Shown here: positions 24,984 through 31,671 of the stretch, piece by piece
Layout of the letters: the number at the start of each line of letters is the position of its first letter
Numbering within the stretch: the first letter of the stretch is position 1
Origin: Pseudoclavibacter helvolus
GTDB lineage: Bacteria; Actinomycetota; Actinomycetes; Actinomycetales; Microbacteriaceae
DNA length: 64,000 bases
Direction: 5' to 3'
Assembly (NCBI RefSeq): GCF_014191305.1
Contig: NZ_JACHWJ010000001.1
Coordinates: 868,001 to 932,000 of the forward strand
The notes under the pieces: model-generated
Told to the model about the DNA's origin: nothing
Seen by the model: only the letters and a program-made list of their open reading frames with translations
Database searches by the model: none
Made by a program: the position numbers and the translations under genes

Positions 24984-25049
24984 TCAGACACCGACGAGGC
25001 GTCCCGAATGCGCAGATTTTGTGCCGGTTCGAGGCCGCTGCACACCGAG

Positions 25050-25499
25050 CTAGCCCGCGGGGGCCAGCCTCGCGACCGCCCAGCGGCAGACTGCAACGGC
25101 CTGCTCGGCGACCCCAACCGCCTGCTGAACTGTTCGCGCCGCAACCTCGGGCACGAAGATGCAGAGGACGCCGAGGGTAGCGGCGAGTGTCACGACGGTG
25201 ACCGCGAGCAGGAAGCCGGCCGCCGCGAGACGCGGGTAACGCACCGAGGAGGTCACCGGTTTGGGCTGCATCCACCAGACGGGCGCGCGCCTGCTGGCCG
25301 CGGCTCGGCTCGGTCGTTTTGACGTCGCCAGCCGCCCTCCCGTCCGCGCGGCAGCTGCGCCCGCGGGCTGGCGCTTCCGTGCGGGAGTTGCGCCACTTCG
25401 CGACGACGCCCGAGACGTTCGCGCGGTCGGGGCCGCTGGCTTGCGCTTGGCGTGGCTCTTGCTTGCGCTGTGACGCTTCTTGGGCGACGGGCGAGTCAC
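25050..25499 (-). CDS. Hypothetical basic protein with one membrane segment
   Basis: The 149-residue protein of no recognised family has a low-complexity Lys/Arg/Ala/Ser-rich N-terminal half (PSPKKRHSASKSHAKRKPA). One membrane helix follows near residues 95-120 (AAGFLLAVTVVTLAATLGVL), then a short C-terminal segment with helix AVGVAEQAVAVCRWAVARL. I chose GTG 25499, which has TAGGAGCG upstream, over the ATG at 25553. The basic tail would lie in the cytoplasm and could bind nucleic acid or phospholipid. Function unknown. Confidence 0.62.
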   Translation of the reverse strand: MTRPSPKKRHSASKSHAKRKPAAPTARTSRASSRSGATPARKRQPAGAAAARTGGRLATSKRPSRAAASRRAPVWWMQPKPVTSSVRYPRLAAAGFLLAVTVVTLAATLGVLCIFVPEVAARTVQQAVGVAEQAVAVCRWAVARLAPAG

Positions 25500-25614
25500 G
25501 GGCGCTCCTACGTGATGGGGGTTCCCCAAATGTAGCCGCTCGCGGTACGCCACAAGGCTACGTTCGCGTCACGGTCTGGACGCCCGCACAGAGAGGCTTG
25601 TTAGCTTGGCCGCG

Positions 25615-26280
25615 ATGTTCTCGGACCGGAAGCGAAAGCGCGCCGCCAGTCGGGTGCGTCCGAGCGACGGCCACGAACTCAAACGCTACCGGTGGTGGCA
25701 GCCGTTCTCGAGGGCCCTCTTCCATCTGCGGCTCCCCGAGAATGACGGGCTCCAGCACCTGTGGTCGGTGGATGTGCAGCTCTGGGGTGACTCTGACGGC
25801 GAGATCGTCGCAGGGCTCTACCGAGACGGGCGCCACGTGTCGCAGTCGAAACTGCCGACCATCTTCGAGGTCCCTGGCGGGCGATTCGAGGTCGTCAACA
25901 GCGGCTAAGGACTCAAGCGATGCCACTTCGTCGCAGCGGACGGGCGCGAGCGGCAGCTTGTCCCGGAACCGGCGTCCGCCGAGGGGCGGCGAGCCCGCCT
26001 CCAACGCGACAGGCCGGGGGTGAGCCGCCTCATCGGCGCTGCATCCGTCAGCGTCCTCGTGGTCGCGCTTGTGCTGGGCGTACCGCAGATCATTGAGCAG
26101 CTGACGAACATCCAGCTGGTGGCTGAGCGCGTCGGAACGTTCGCGTCACCCATCCATCTGCCCTCCTGGCTCAATATCTCGCTGCTCGTAGCGAGCTTGG
26201 TTGCGAGCAGCGAGCGCGCGCTCCGGCTCCGCTACAACTGGCTGCTCGACGGTGGGCTCTTCGATGGAGACGACTCATGA
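25615..26280 (+). pseudogene. Conserved membrane protein gene interrupted by one in-frame TAA
   Basis: One reading frame runs from ATG 25615 to the stop at 26280 except for a TAA at 25906-25908. Before it: MFSDRKRKRAASR ... DGLQHLWSVDVQLWGD ... FEVVNSG. After it in the same frame: GLKRCHFVAADGRERQLVPE, then SRLIGAASVSVLVVALVLG (helix) and LNISLLVASLVAS (helix), ending in WLLDGGLFDGDDS. The post-stop half retains coding character and membrane helices, so the original product was about 220 residues: a soluble N-terminal domain plus two C-terminal helices. One base change (for example TAC to TAA) explains the break. It may be a recent mutation or a sequence error. Confidence 0.8.
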
Positions 26281-26287
26281 GACTTCT

Positions 26288-26313
26288 GTTGTGCACAACT
26301 GAATTGTGTGCAA
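26288..26313. promoter_or_regulatory. Probable OhrR operator
   Basis: GTTGTGCACAAC (26288-26299) is a perfect 12-base palindrome. TTGTGTGCAA (26304-26313) repeats its half-site 14 bases later. The pair lies directly upstream of the OhrR-type gene (start 26324), in an AT-richer patch. OhrR regulators control themselves and ohr from such sites. The assignment rests on position and symmetry. Confidence 0.6.
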
Positions 26314-26323
26314 GTCTTTGGGT

Positions 26324-26782
26324 ATGCCAGTGACCGACGACATGATCTGCTTCTCGCTCTACGCGGCGAGCCGAGCAACGACCCAGGCGTACCGCAAACT
26401 GCTCGAACCGTTCGGGCTGACATACCCGCAGTACCTCGTCCTCGTTGTCCTCTGGAATGACGGCGAGCAGTCGGTGCGGTCGCTTGGCGACGTCCTGCAG
26501 CTCGATTCCGGCACGCTCTCGCCGCTCCTGAAGCGCATGGAGGAAGCGGGTCTGATCGGCCGCGAACGCCGCACCGGCGACGAGAGAGTCGTGTACGTCA
26601 CCCTCACTGAGCGGGCCGTCGCGCTCCGCGCAGAGCTCTCCCACATCCCGTCCCGCATCGCGGCGGGAACCGGCCTCGGGGGTGAGGAATCGGGTGCCGC
26701 ACTGCTGCGCACTCTCCAGCACCTGACCGAGACCATGCAGGCCACCGCCGCACAGGCGGACACACAAGGAAAGAAGGACTAG
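26324..26782 (+). CDS. ohrR: OhrR-type MarR-family organic hydroperoxide sensor
   Basis: The 152-residue winged-helix repressor has the redox cysteine in the conserved N-terminal context DDMICFSLYAASRATTQAYR. It also has TYPQYLVLVVLWN, the recognition region LQLDSGTLSPLLKRMEEAGLI and the wing RRTGDERVVYVTLTERA. Cysteine oxidation by organic hydroperoxide releases DNA in this family. ATG 26324 gives the family length. It is followed 2 bases later by ohr, which carries an internal stop, so the sensor now controls a broken gene unless that gene is read through or restored. The quinone reductase at 27210 may be in the same transcript. Confidence 0.9.
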   Translation: MPVTDDMICFSLYAASRATTQAYRKLLEPFGLTYPQYLVLVVLWNDGEQSVRSLGDVLQLDSGTLSPLLKRMEEAGLIGRERRTGDERVVYVTLTERAVALRAELSHIPSRIAAGTGLGGEESGAALLRTLQHLTETMQATAAQADTQGKKD

Positions 26783-26784
26783 CT

Positions 26785-27207
26785 GTGGACGTGCTCTACA
26801 CCGCCGAAGCGCTCTCAACCGGCCAGGGATGAGACGGTCGCGTCGTCACGAGCGACGGGACTCTCGACCTCACGATGGCAATCCCGAAGGAGATGGGAGG
26901 GTCCGGCTCGGGCGCGAATCCAGAGCAGCTCTTCGCAGCTGGCTACGCAGCCTGCTTGCATTCGGCGCTCAACGCCGTGGCGCGGGCGCAGAAAGTCGAC
27001 GTCGGCGACTCCAGCGTCGGCGGGCGCGTGCAGATCGGGCCGAACGGCGAGGGCGGCTTCCAGCTCGCTGTTCTCCTCGAGGTCGTCATCCCGAACCTCG
27101 GGTACGACGAAGCTCAGGCACTCGCAGACGCCGCACACAAGGTCTGCCCCTACTCGAACGCCACTCGCGGCAACATCGACGTCACGATCACGGTCTCGGA
27201 GGACTGA
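26785..27207 (+). pseudogene. ohr: Organic hydroperoxide resistance protein (Ohr) with internal TGA
   Basis: The 141-codon OsmC/Ohr frame starts at GTG 26785 (DVLYTAEALSTGQG) and continues unchanged to TGA 27207, except for a TGA at 26830-26832 (codon 16). Family members usually have Arg there (GxGRDG pattern), and CGA to TGA is one C-to-T change. Everything downstream is intact: AIPKEMGGSGSGANPEQLFA, first catalytic Cys in GYAACLHSALN, second in VCPYSNATRGN. An internal ATG at 26875 could make a 110-residue fragment missing the first strands, unlikely to be active. Ohr reduces organic peroxides with lipoyl partners. A real mutation, suppression or sequence error are all possible. Confidence 0.88.
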
Positions 27208-27209
27208 AC

Positions 27210-28187
27210 ATGCGCACCATCACCCACACCACTTTCGGCGAACCACAGGACGTCCTGACGGTCGAAGAGCACGAGCTGCCGCAACCCGGTGCAGGCCAGG
27301 TGCGCCTGCGTATCCTGCTCTCCCCCATCCACAACCACGACTTGTGGACCGTACGCGGCACCTACGGTTTCAAGCCGGAGCTCCCAGCCCGCGCCGGAAC
27401 CGAGGCCGTCGGTGTCGTGGATGCACTTGGCCCCGACGTCGAGGGCCTGGAAGTCGGCCAGCGCGTCGCCACTGGCGGCTCGTTCGGCGCCTGGGCTGAA
27501 TACGTCACGACCCCAGCAGCGGGACTCATCCCCGTGCCGGACAGCGTGTCGGACGAGGCCGCGGCGCAGCTTGTTGCCATGCCGTTCAGCGCCATCAGCC
27601 TGCTCGAGTCGCTCCACCTCGAAGCCGGTGACTGGCTCGTGCAGAACGCCGCGAACGGTGCGGTCGGCCGCATGGTGGCGCAGCTTGCCGGCGCACGTGG
27701 CGTGAACGTCATCGGCCTCGTGCGCCGTGCCGAGGGCGTCGAGGAGCTCCGTTCGCAGGGCATCGAGCGTGTTGTTGCCACGAGCGTCGATGGCTGGCGC
27801 GACGAGGTCGCCGCGCTTACGGGCGGCGCACCGATCAAGGTCGGCGTCGAGTCCGTTGGCGGGAAGTCCGCCGGCGAGGTGCTGTCGCTCCTTGCCGAGA
27901 ATGGCGAGCTTGTCGTCTTCGGCGCGATGGCCTCGCCGACGCTCGAGCTCTCCTCGGGCGACGTGATCTTCAAGCAGGCGACCGTTCGAGGGTTCTGGGG
28001 CAGCAAGGTCAGCCAGTCCATCGACGCCGGCCTCAAGCAGCGGCTTTTCGGGGAGCTGCTCCAGCACATCGGCTCGGGCCAGCTGACGCTTCCCGTTGCC
28101 GGCGTGTTCCCGTTCGAGCAGATCACGGACGCCGTCGAGGCGAGCATGACCGCCGGTCGCGTGGGCAAGGTGCTCCTCCGCCCGTAA
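27210..28187 (+). CDS. Zinc-binding-type alcohol dehydrogenase / quinone oxidoreductase
   Basis: The 325-residue MDR-superfamily enzyme of the quinone oxidoreductase or 2-enoyl reductase type has an N-terminal GroES-like domain (SPIHNHDLWTVRGTYGFKPELP, AGTEAVGVVDALGPDVEGL). The Rossmann motif is NAANGAVGRMVAQLAGARG near residues 150-168. There are no structural zinc cysteines. ATG 27210 follows the ohr stop by 2 bases with GGAGGA upstream, so ohrR-ohr-this gene probably form one peroxide-response operon. It may detoxify reactive enals or quinones. Confidence 0.88.
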   Translation: MRTITHTTFGEPQDVLTVEEHELPQPGAGQVRLRILLSPIHNHDLWTVRGTYGFKPELPARAGTEAVGVVDALGPDVEGLEVGQRVATGGSFGAWAEYVTTPAAGLIPVPDSVSDEAAAQLVAMPFSAISLLESLHLEAGDWLVQNAANGAVGRMVAQLAGARGVNVIGLVRRAEGVEELRSQGIERVVATSVDGWRDEVAALTGGAPIKVGVESVGGKSAGEVLSLLAENGELVVFGAMASPTLELSSGDVIFKQATVRGFWGSKVSQSIDAGLKQRLFGELLQHIGSGQLTLPVAGVFPFEQITDAVEASMTAGRVGKVLLRP

Positions 28188-28212
28188 TCCGGCCGAGCAA
28201 CCGGGTTCTCGA

Positions 28213-28246
28213 GAGTCCCGCCCCCGCTGCGCGCGGGGCGGGACTC
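28213..28246 (+). terminator. Terminator of the ohrR operon
   Basis: A perfect 12-base stem (28213-28224 pairs with 28235-28246) encloses a 10-base GC-rich loop, 25 bases after the quinone reductase stop. There is no strong T-run. Confidence 0.8.
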
Positions 28247-28300
28247 GCTCGTTGGTGATTCTCCCTGGGCCCGCTCAACTGCGCCGGGCATTCTGGGGAA

Positions 28301-29017
28301 ATGTCGCACCTGTCGCAGCTCCTGACCCCGAAGCTCCCAGCCGGACTGGCCATCCCCGATCCCCTCGAACGCGCCTGGCTATGGATGGAGGCGCAGGGCT
28401 GGGGTTTCGAGAACCGCAATGGATACTTCCTGACGCCATACGCGGGCACGGCTGAGCTCGGCACCGTCTTCTCCCCCACCGAGTCGCTCACAGGCTGGTT
28501 CGAACCGGGCGAGCCAGGTCACGATCGCTTGCTCCCGCTTGGACAGAGCGACGGAACCGGCAGCTTCGCGGCACTTTGGCTGGACCCGTCGGACACCATC
28601 CGCTTCGTCGTGCTCGGCTCTGAGGGTGAGCGTCTTTACCTCGCCGACGATGCGGTCGACTTCCTCCGCCTCCTCGCGATCGGCTACTTGGAGCTCAACA
28701 CCTACGCGCTTCCGGAGGAGCCTGCGGAAGAAGACGAGGAGTCGGTCGTAGCCCTCGCGCCCTTCCGGGCCTGGGTTGAGGCGGAGTTCGGCGTCGAGGT
28801 GCCGCCGCGCTGGGCGGTTCCCGAACCGGACCCCTTCGACGCGTGGGTCGCTGAGGTGAAGAACGAGGAGCCTGAGCCTGCCCGTGTCGCACTCCCGTTC
28901 GTCGATCCCGATGCGGATGCCAGCGATGTGATCGCGGCCTGCTCAGACCTGGTCGGGAGCCCTCAGATTGCCGCCGTCGTGTCTCCCGCAGCCGTCGACG
29001 AGCAGGAGAGGTTCTAG
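28301..29017 (+). CDS. Hypothetical acidic protein, first of a coupled pair
   Basis: This 238-residue soluble protein of no recognised family has an N-terminal part (LERAWLWMEAQGWGFENRNGY, then LDPSDTIRFVVLGSEGERLYL) that looks like a globular beta-rich domain. It recalls SMI1/KNR4-like or SUKH-type proteins in spacing (FLRLLAIGYLEL), but I cannot claim the family. The C-terminal half is Glu/Asp/Pro-rich (EEPAEEDEESV). The next gene begins 5 bases after its stop, so the two are probably co-expressed. A role as an immunity-type or regulatory protein is only a guess. Confidence 0.7.
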   Translation: MSHLSQLLTPKLPAGLAIPDPLERAWLWMEAQGWGFENRNGYFLTPYAGTAELGTVFSPTESLTGWFEPGEPGHDRLLPLGQSDGTGSFAALWLDPSDTIRFVVLGSEGERLYLADDAVDFLRLLAIGYLELNTYALPEEPAEEDEESVVALAPFRAWVEAEFGVEVPPRWAVPEPDPFDAWVAEVKNEEPEPARVALPFVDPDADASDVIAACSDLVGSPQIAAVVSPAAVDEQERF

Positions 29018-29021
29018 GCTC

Positions 29022-29444
29022 ATGCCGACCACCTCCGCCGCTGGCGCATCTCGTCTCACCGTCGACCTCGCACGCCTGGACCTCGGCGATGCCTGGTATC
29101 GCTGGTGCGACGCCAAGCGCGACTGGTCAGCCGAGTCGACGCGGCCTTTCGAGGGCGACGACCTCACGACCACCAGAGGGGGCTACGACGCGCTGTCTCT
29201 CGCGGAGTTCATGGACGCGTTCAGGGATGCCGGGGCCACGGTCTCCAAGGGATCCTGGTTCACGAGCGGGCGAAACCGGTCCTTCACGGTGAAGGTCGGT
29301 GCGGGCGATGAGGAGTGCGCCCTGGCCGTCCAGCTTGGACGCGGGCTGAACTCGATGGAGTGCAGTCTCCGGCTCTTCAGTTCGGGTGAGCCAGTGAACG
29401 ACGCTGAGCTGCTGCACTCCGTCGCACGCCGCATCCTGCACTGA
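29022..29444 (+). CDS. Hypothetical protein, second of a coupled pair
   Basis: This 140-residue protein of no recognised family has no signal or membrane segment. It has Trp-rich stretches (LGDAWYRWCDAKRDW), the segment YDALSLAEFMDAFRDAGATV, and a beta-rich C-terminal half (SFTVKVGAGDEECALAVQLG) ending in a helix (AELLHSVARRIL). ATG 29022 follows the upstream stop by 5 bases, with GGAGAGG in the previous gene as ribosome site. The pair may act together. The 151 bases after its stop contain a possible further short frame, listed among the findings. Confidence 0.68.
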   Translation: MPTTSAAGASRLTVDLARLDLGDAWYRWCDAKRDWSAESTRPFEGDDLTTTRGGYDALSLAEFMDAFRDAGATVSKGSWFTSGRNRSFTVKVGAGDEECALAVQLGRGLNSMECSLRLFSSGEPVNDAELLHSVARRILH

Positions 29445-29595
29445 ACGGCCGGGCTGACCCCGACCCGCGACTGCCCTACCCGCGGCCGATCATCGGCAGC
29501 CGAAGTCAGCTCGAAGTCGTGTCGCACGAGCTCGTCGACATGATGCGCGCGCTGGCAACGGCACGCGACGATGACCGTGACGTAGTGTTGGCACG

Positions 29596-29802
29596 ATGAC
29601 ACCTGAGCAGTCGACCCTCTCCGCCATCTGGTTCAGCATCGCGTTGCTCGCGGCTGGATACGCGCGATCTCGCGGCCGCTCCGCCTGGACCTGGTTCCTG
29701 CTCACCCTCTTGACCGGCCCGATCGCGGTGTTCCTCCTCGTCGTCTGGCCGGCACGGACACCAAAGCGGGCAGACGACGCGGTCTCGCCCACGCAGCGAT
29801 GA
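29596..29802 (+). CDS. Small membrane protein (68 residues)
   Basis: It has two hydrophobic segments (LSAIWFSIALLAAGYA; WTWFLLTLLTGPIAVFLLVV) separated by a basic turn (RSRGRSA) and a hydrophilic C-terminal tail. This resembles the small superinfection-exclusion-like or phospholipase-D-nuclease-N-terminal-like membrane proteins common in actinobacteria, but a family cannot be assigned. The segment WFLLTLLTGPIAVFLL is typical of small actinobacterial membrane proteins. Its stop codon is the first part of a strong terminator stem. Confidence 0.65.
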   Translation: MTPEQSTLSAIWFSIALLAAGYARSRGRSAWTWFLLTLLTGPIAVFLLVVWPARTPKRADDAVSPTQR

Positions 29803-29840
29803 CGCGGACGACGCGCCACTGTAGGCGCGTCGTCCGCGTC
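29801..29840 (+). terminator. Long terminator hairpin starting in the stop codon
   Basis: A perfect 17-base stem (29801-29817 pairs with 29824-29840) with a 6-base loop ACTGTA overlaps the stop codon of the small membrane protein. The 12-base string ACTGTAGGCGCG occurs in the loop region and again immediately after the stem (29841-29852). The remaining sequence to 29939 shows no gene. Confidence 0.85.
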
Positions 29841-29939
29841 ACTGTAGGCGCGGCCCACTCCTTGGAAGGCCGGTAGCGTCGATGCGCGCCTACGGAAGTT
29901 CCTAGCCGCCACGTCAGCGAGGGCGTCTACCGTGGGCGG

Positions 29940-30449
29940 ATGTCGAAGCTCACGTACTCCGAGGTCGGAGCGACCGCCGGTCAGCTGCCGAGCGGCTACC
30001 ACCACGTGCGCGAATCGCTGATCATCGGGCACGGGCAAGACACGTTCGAGCGAGCAGCCACAGAATTGCTCGCGGGGCGCGCGCAGGCCCGGGCCGGCGC
30101 CAGCGTCGAGCTGTCGGAAGTCCCGCTCCGTGAAGGTTCACATGTGCTCATGCGGCTCCGACTCGGGCCGCTGCTCTTCCGGATCCCCTGCCTCGTGGTC
30201 TGGGCGGAACGCACCCCGACCATGTGTGGGTTTGCCTACGGGACGCTGCCCGGCCATCCGGAGCGCGGCGAGGAGCGTTTCGAACTTCGCCTCGCCGACT
30301 CGGGCGAGGTCGTGTTCAGCATCGTCGCTTTCTCGGCCCCGGCGCGCTGGTTCACACGCCTCGGCGGACCGATCGCGCGGCTCGTGCAGACACGGATGAC
30401 CCGGCGGTACCTCGAAGCGCTGATAACCCGGGACGAACGCAGTGCATGA
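29940..30449 (+). CDS. DUF1990 family protein
   Basis: This 169-residue protein matches the DUF1990 pattern: an N-terminal LTYSEVGAT, ESLIIGHGQDTFERAATEL, RIPCLVVW, GFAYGTLPGHPERGEERFEL, then FSIVAFSAPARWFTRLGGPI near the C-terminus. Members are widespread in actinobacteria and of unknown function; the fold is thought to be a lipid-binding-like barrel. It stands alone. Length and all family blocks look intact. Confidence 0.85.
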   Translation: MSKLTYSEVGATAGQLPSGYHHVRESLIIGHGQDTFERAATELLAGRAQARAGASVELSEVPLREGSHVLMRLRLGPLLFRIPCLVVWAERTPTMCGFAYGTLPGHPERGEERFELRLADSGEVVFSIVAFSAPARWFTRLGGPIARLVQTRMTRRYLEALITRDERSA

Positions 30450-30476
30450 GTCCGGCCCTGTGTCTAGTCAGGATCT

Positions 30477-31021
30477 CTAAAGCTGGTGCGGGATCCCCAG
30501 ACGCGCCCTCACCTCTGGAATGTGCCACGGAGTCGTCGCGACTTCCTGTCGCAATGTCTTCCGCGGCCTCCCTCTGCGGTTGACAGGCACCTCGAGATCG
30601 ATGCTCGCTGATGTGGTGATCGCCTCGATCACGGTGCCGACGCCCGCCAGTGAAGCCATGCCCGATTCGATCATGACCAGCAAAGGTGGCCCCCGCCGCT
30701 TTGAGCACGCGTTCACGTTAGCGCCGCCCTCGATGAGATGTGCTGTGAGCAGCCCTGCTCGGTTGAGATCGTGCTCTCGGTTCGAGAACAGCAGGTGCAG
30801 GGCGTTGAGTCCGGAGCCAGCGCGACTGATGCACCCGCGCCGTCGTCGAGGAGACGTTCGGCGATGCCGTAGCGGGCCGTCAGATCCGGAATCAACATGG
30901 CTCGCAGGAGTGGAGTGTCGCCCTTGGACAGCGAGAACCTTGCCTCGTCGGCCGTGTAGTCGGCGAGAAAGTGCTCAAGAGAGTCTTCCTCGGCGCGATG
31001 TGCTCGGTTCGGCACGGTCAT
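30477..31021 (-). pseudogene. Ankyrin-repeat protein gene with one frameshift
   Basis: Two frames on the minus strand add up to one ankyrin protein. From ATG 31021 (MTVPNRAHRAEED) the frame reads LSKGDTPLLRAMLIPDLTA and AERLLDDGAGASVALAP, then loses sense. Adding one base near 30811-30818 continues as GLNALHLLFSNREHDLNRAG, LLTAHLIEGGANVNACSKRRGPPLL (quoted in parts) and SGMASLAG to the stop at 30477, which is classic ankyrin text. The product would be about 180 residues. A TTG at 31048, overlapping the stop of the small upstream gene, is an alternative start. Either decay or a sequence error. Confidence 0.75.
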
Positions 31022-31044
31022 CTCCGCTGTCGGGTGGCGCTCAA

Positions 31045-31149
31045 TCAAAGCGTGGTGATGACGACAGTGACCACCGTCACGAGTACAACTACGGCGATGC
31101 CGGCGCCGCAGCCGATGGCTGCAATCGCGCCGTAGCCGAGGCGTGACAC
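31045..31149 (-). CDS. 34-residue membrane peptide
   Basis: A short frame starts at GTG 31149 with AGGAG 7 bases upstream and reads VSRLGYGAIAAIGCGAG followed by a strongly hydrophobic IAVVVLVTVVTVVITTL. It ends TGA at 31045. It is almost entirely one membrane helix with a short basic start. Its stop overlaps the possible TTG start of the ankyrin gene. Valine/threonine richness and good ribosome site suggest a real gene rather than chance. Function unknown. Confidence 0.55.
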   Translation of the reverse strand: MSRLGYGAIAAIGCGAGIAVVVLVTVVTVVITTL

Positions 31150-31203
31150 GCGCGCTCCTGACTGGCGTGATGCTTCGAGAAAGAGTGGGCCACCTCCTGC
31201 GCT

Positions 31204-31578
31204 CTAGGAGTTCGCGGCTGAGATTTGGTTCCGGAGCGCCCCGAAATCTGCTGCAGCCCCCGCACCCGGACGATCCAGAATCCCTGCGACAGCCCCTGCC
31301 GTGCTGTATCCCAGTGCCCGGGTCACGGCACTCGGGTCAGCGAGGAGCAGGTGCTTCTGGCCTCCAACGGAGAGACGGATGTTCTGCGCGCTTGATCTCA
31401 CTATTACGTCCTGCGCCGGCGCGCGGAACACGAGCCTCCACCCGACCGGAGCCAAGGCCCAGAGCGTCACCCAACCGTCGCTGACTTCGGCATTCGCGGG
31501 CACGTATCCTCCGTCGGGGGTACTGAGGGCACCGGAGAAGATCGCTCGAGGGAGGGGCAGCGGAGACGTCACCCCCAT
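31204..31578 (-). CDS. Hypothetical protein (124 residues)
   Basis: I do not recognise a family. The protein is beta-rich, with no signal peptide or membrane segment: VSDGWVTLWALAPVGWRLVF, APAQDVIVRSSAQNIRLSV, KHLLLADPSAV, followed by an Ala/Gly-rich tail. This pattern recalls small PH/GRAM-like or YokE-like domains, but that is a weak impression. It is the first of three minus-strand genes (this one, the 34-residue peptide, the ankyrin pseudogene). It is divergent from the peptidase-like gene at 31672. Confidence 0.6.
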   Translation of the reverse strand: MGVTSPLPLPRAIFSGALSTPDGGYVPANAEVSDGWVTLWALAPVGWRLVFRAPAQDVIVRSSAQNIRLSVGGQKHLLLADPSAVTRALGYSTAGAVAGILDRPGAGAAADFGALRNQISAANS

Positions 31579-31671
31579 AGGTTAGAAGCCGCAGCGGTCG
31601 GGCCGAGTGTGCTCCACGGCATTTCAGGACCGTCCGGCGCTCAGAACCGGAATCACACGACGAGGGGATTC

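Noticed and set aside
26830-26832. Selenocysteine at the ohr UGA
   Set aside because: The family has Arg at this position, there is no evident downstream recoding stem tied to it, and no selenium genes are in the window.
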